From NCBI RefSeq assembly GCF_000091045.1, contig NC_006685.1:1103701-1136200 (forward strand): DNA of 32,500 nucleotides. The letters run 5' to 3'. This DNA comes from Cryptococcus deneoformans JEC21 (lineage: Eukaryota; Basidiomycota; Tremellomycetes; Tremellales; Cryptococcaceae). Both the position numbers and the translations under genes were made by a program. Position 1 is the first letter of the stretch. The number at the start of each line of letters is the position of its first letter. The notes beneath the pieces were generated by a model. The model saw only the letters and a list, made by a program, of their open reading frames with translations. It was not told the origin of the DNA and searched no databases. Of the stretch, positions 32,418 through 32,500 are shown in pieces.

Positions 32418-32500
32418 ATGTTTACCGTATACTGTGTGATAGTTGATGTATATTGCGTGGGGAATAGAAGATTATTGCGGGGAAATTTGTTATCAACAAC

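Noticed and set aside
1..32500. Transposons, CRISPR arrays, bacterial operons or horizontally acquired blocks
   Set aside because: No terminal repeats, transposase or reverse transcriptase motifs, spaced repeats or change in intron density were seen; every recognised gene is of ordinary fungal type.

Overview
The window is nuclear DNA from a basidiomycete fungus, most probably a tremellomycete of the Cryptococcus type. The reasons are compact genes cut by many short introns (mostly 42-75 nt) with GTRNGT donors and CTNAY-like branch points, short intergenic spacers, and a gene set of fungal type (Zn2Cys6 regulator, Nud1/Cdc11, Ppc89, Avo2, Pex13, Gvp36, SNX41). I reconstructed all splice models by hand from reading frame and family conservation. 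I found no bacterial genes, tRNA, rRNA, CRISPR or recognisable transposon.

Layout, left to right. (1) 1-2747 (+): 3' part of a leucine-rich-repeat Nud1/Cdc11-type spindle-pole-body (SPB) scaffold. (2) 2977-4087 (-): aldo/keto reductase. (3) 4088-6229: 2.1 kb without a convincing gene but with repeats and a CGG-N6-CCG inverted repeat. (4) 6230-9298 (+): 15-exon Zn2Cys6 transcription factor. (5) 9697-12278 (+): Ppc89/Cep57-type SPB protein. (6) 12279-14284: 2 kb between convergent genes, no convincing gene. (7) 14285-15576 (-): proteasome beta2 subunit. (8) 15782-17151 (+): BAR-domain vesicle protein of the Gvp36 family. (9) 17394-18831 (-): ankyrin protein resembling the TORC2 subunit Avo2. 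(10) 19088-20246 (+): peroxisomal docking protein Pex13. (11) 20742-22850 (+): T5orf172/GIY-YIG protein with an added Cys/His module. (12) 23280-25460 (-): PX-BAR sorting nexin of the SNX41/Atg20 family. (13) 25712-26405 (+): open frame that is either the 5' exon of the next gene or a separate gene. (14) 26842-30003 (+): AMP deaminase. (15) 30217-32417 (-): MFS sugar transporter.

The genes are mainly housekeeping and do not form one pathway. Two encode SPB/septation scaffolds: Nud1/Cdc11-like and Ppc89-like proteins belong to one physical assembly in fission yeast. Two encode membrane-curving BAR proteins (Gvp36-like, SNX41-like). The others serve protein turnover, TORC2, peroxisome import, purine conversion and sugar uptake. 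Three divergent gene pairs share short promoters of about 205-256 bp.

I do not see a wholly new system. The best leads are the Cys/His-GIY-YIG fusion, the 7-residue insertion beside the beta2 active site, the GC-AG intron inside the AMP deaminase catalytic motif, the possible second AMP deaminase promoter, the frame-preserving Pex13 intron, and the CGG-N6-CCG element upstream of the Zn2Cys6 gene.
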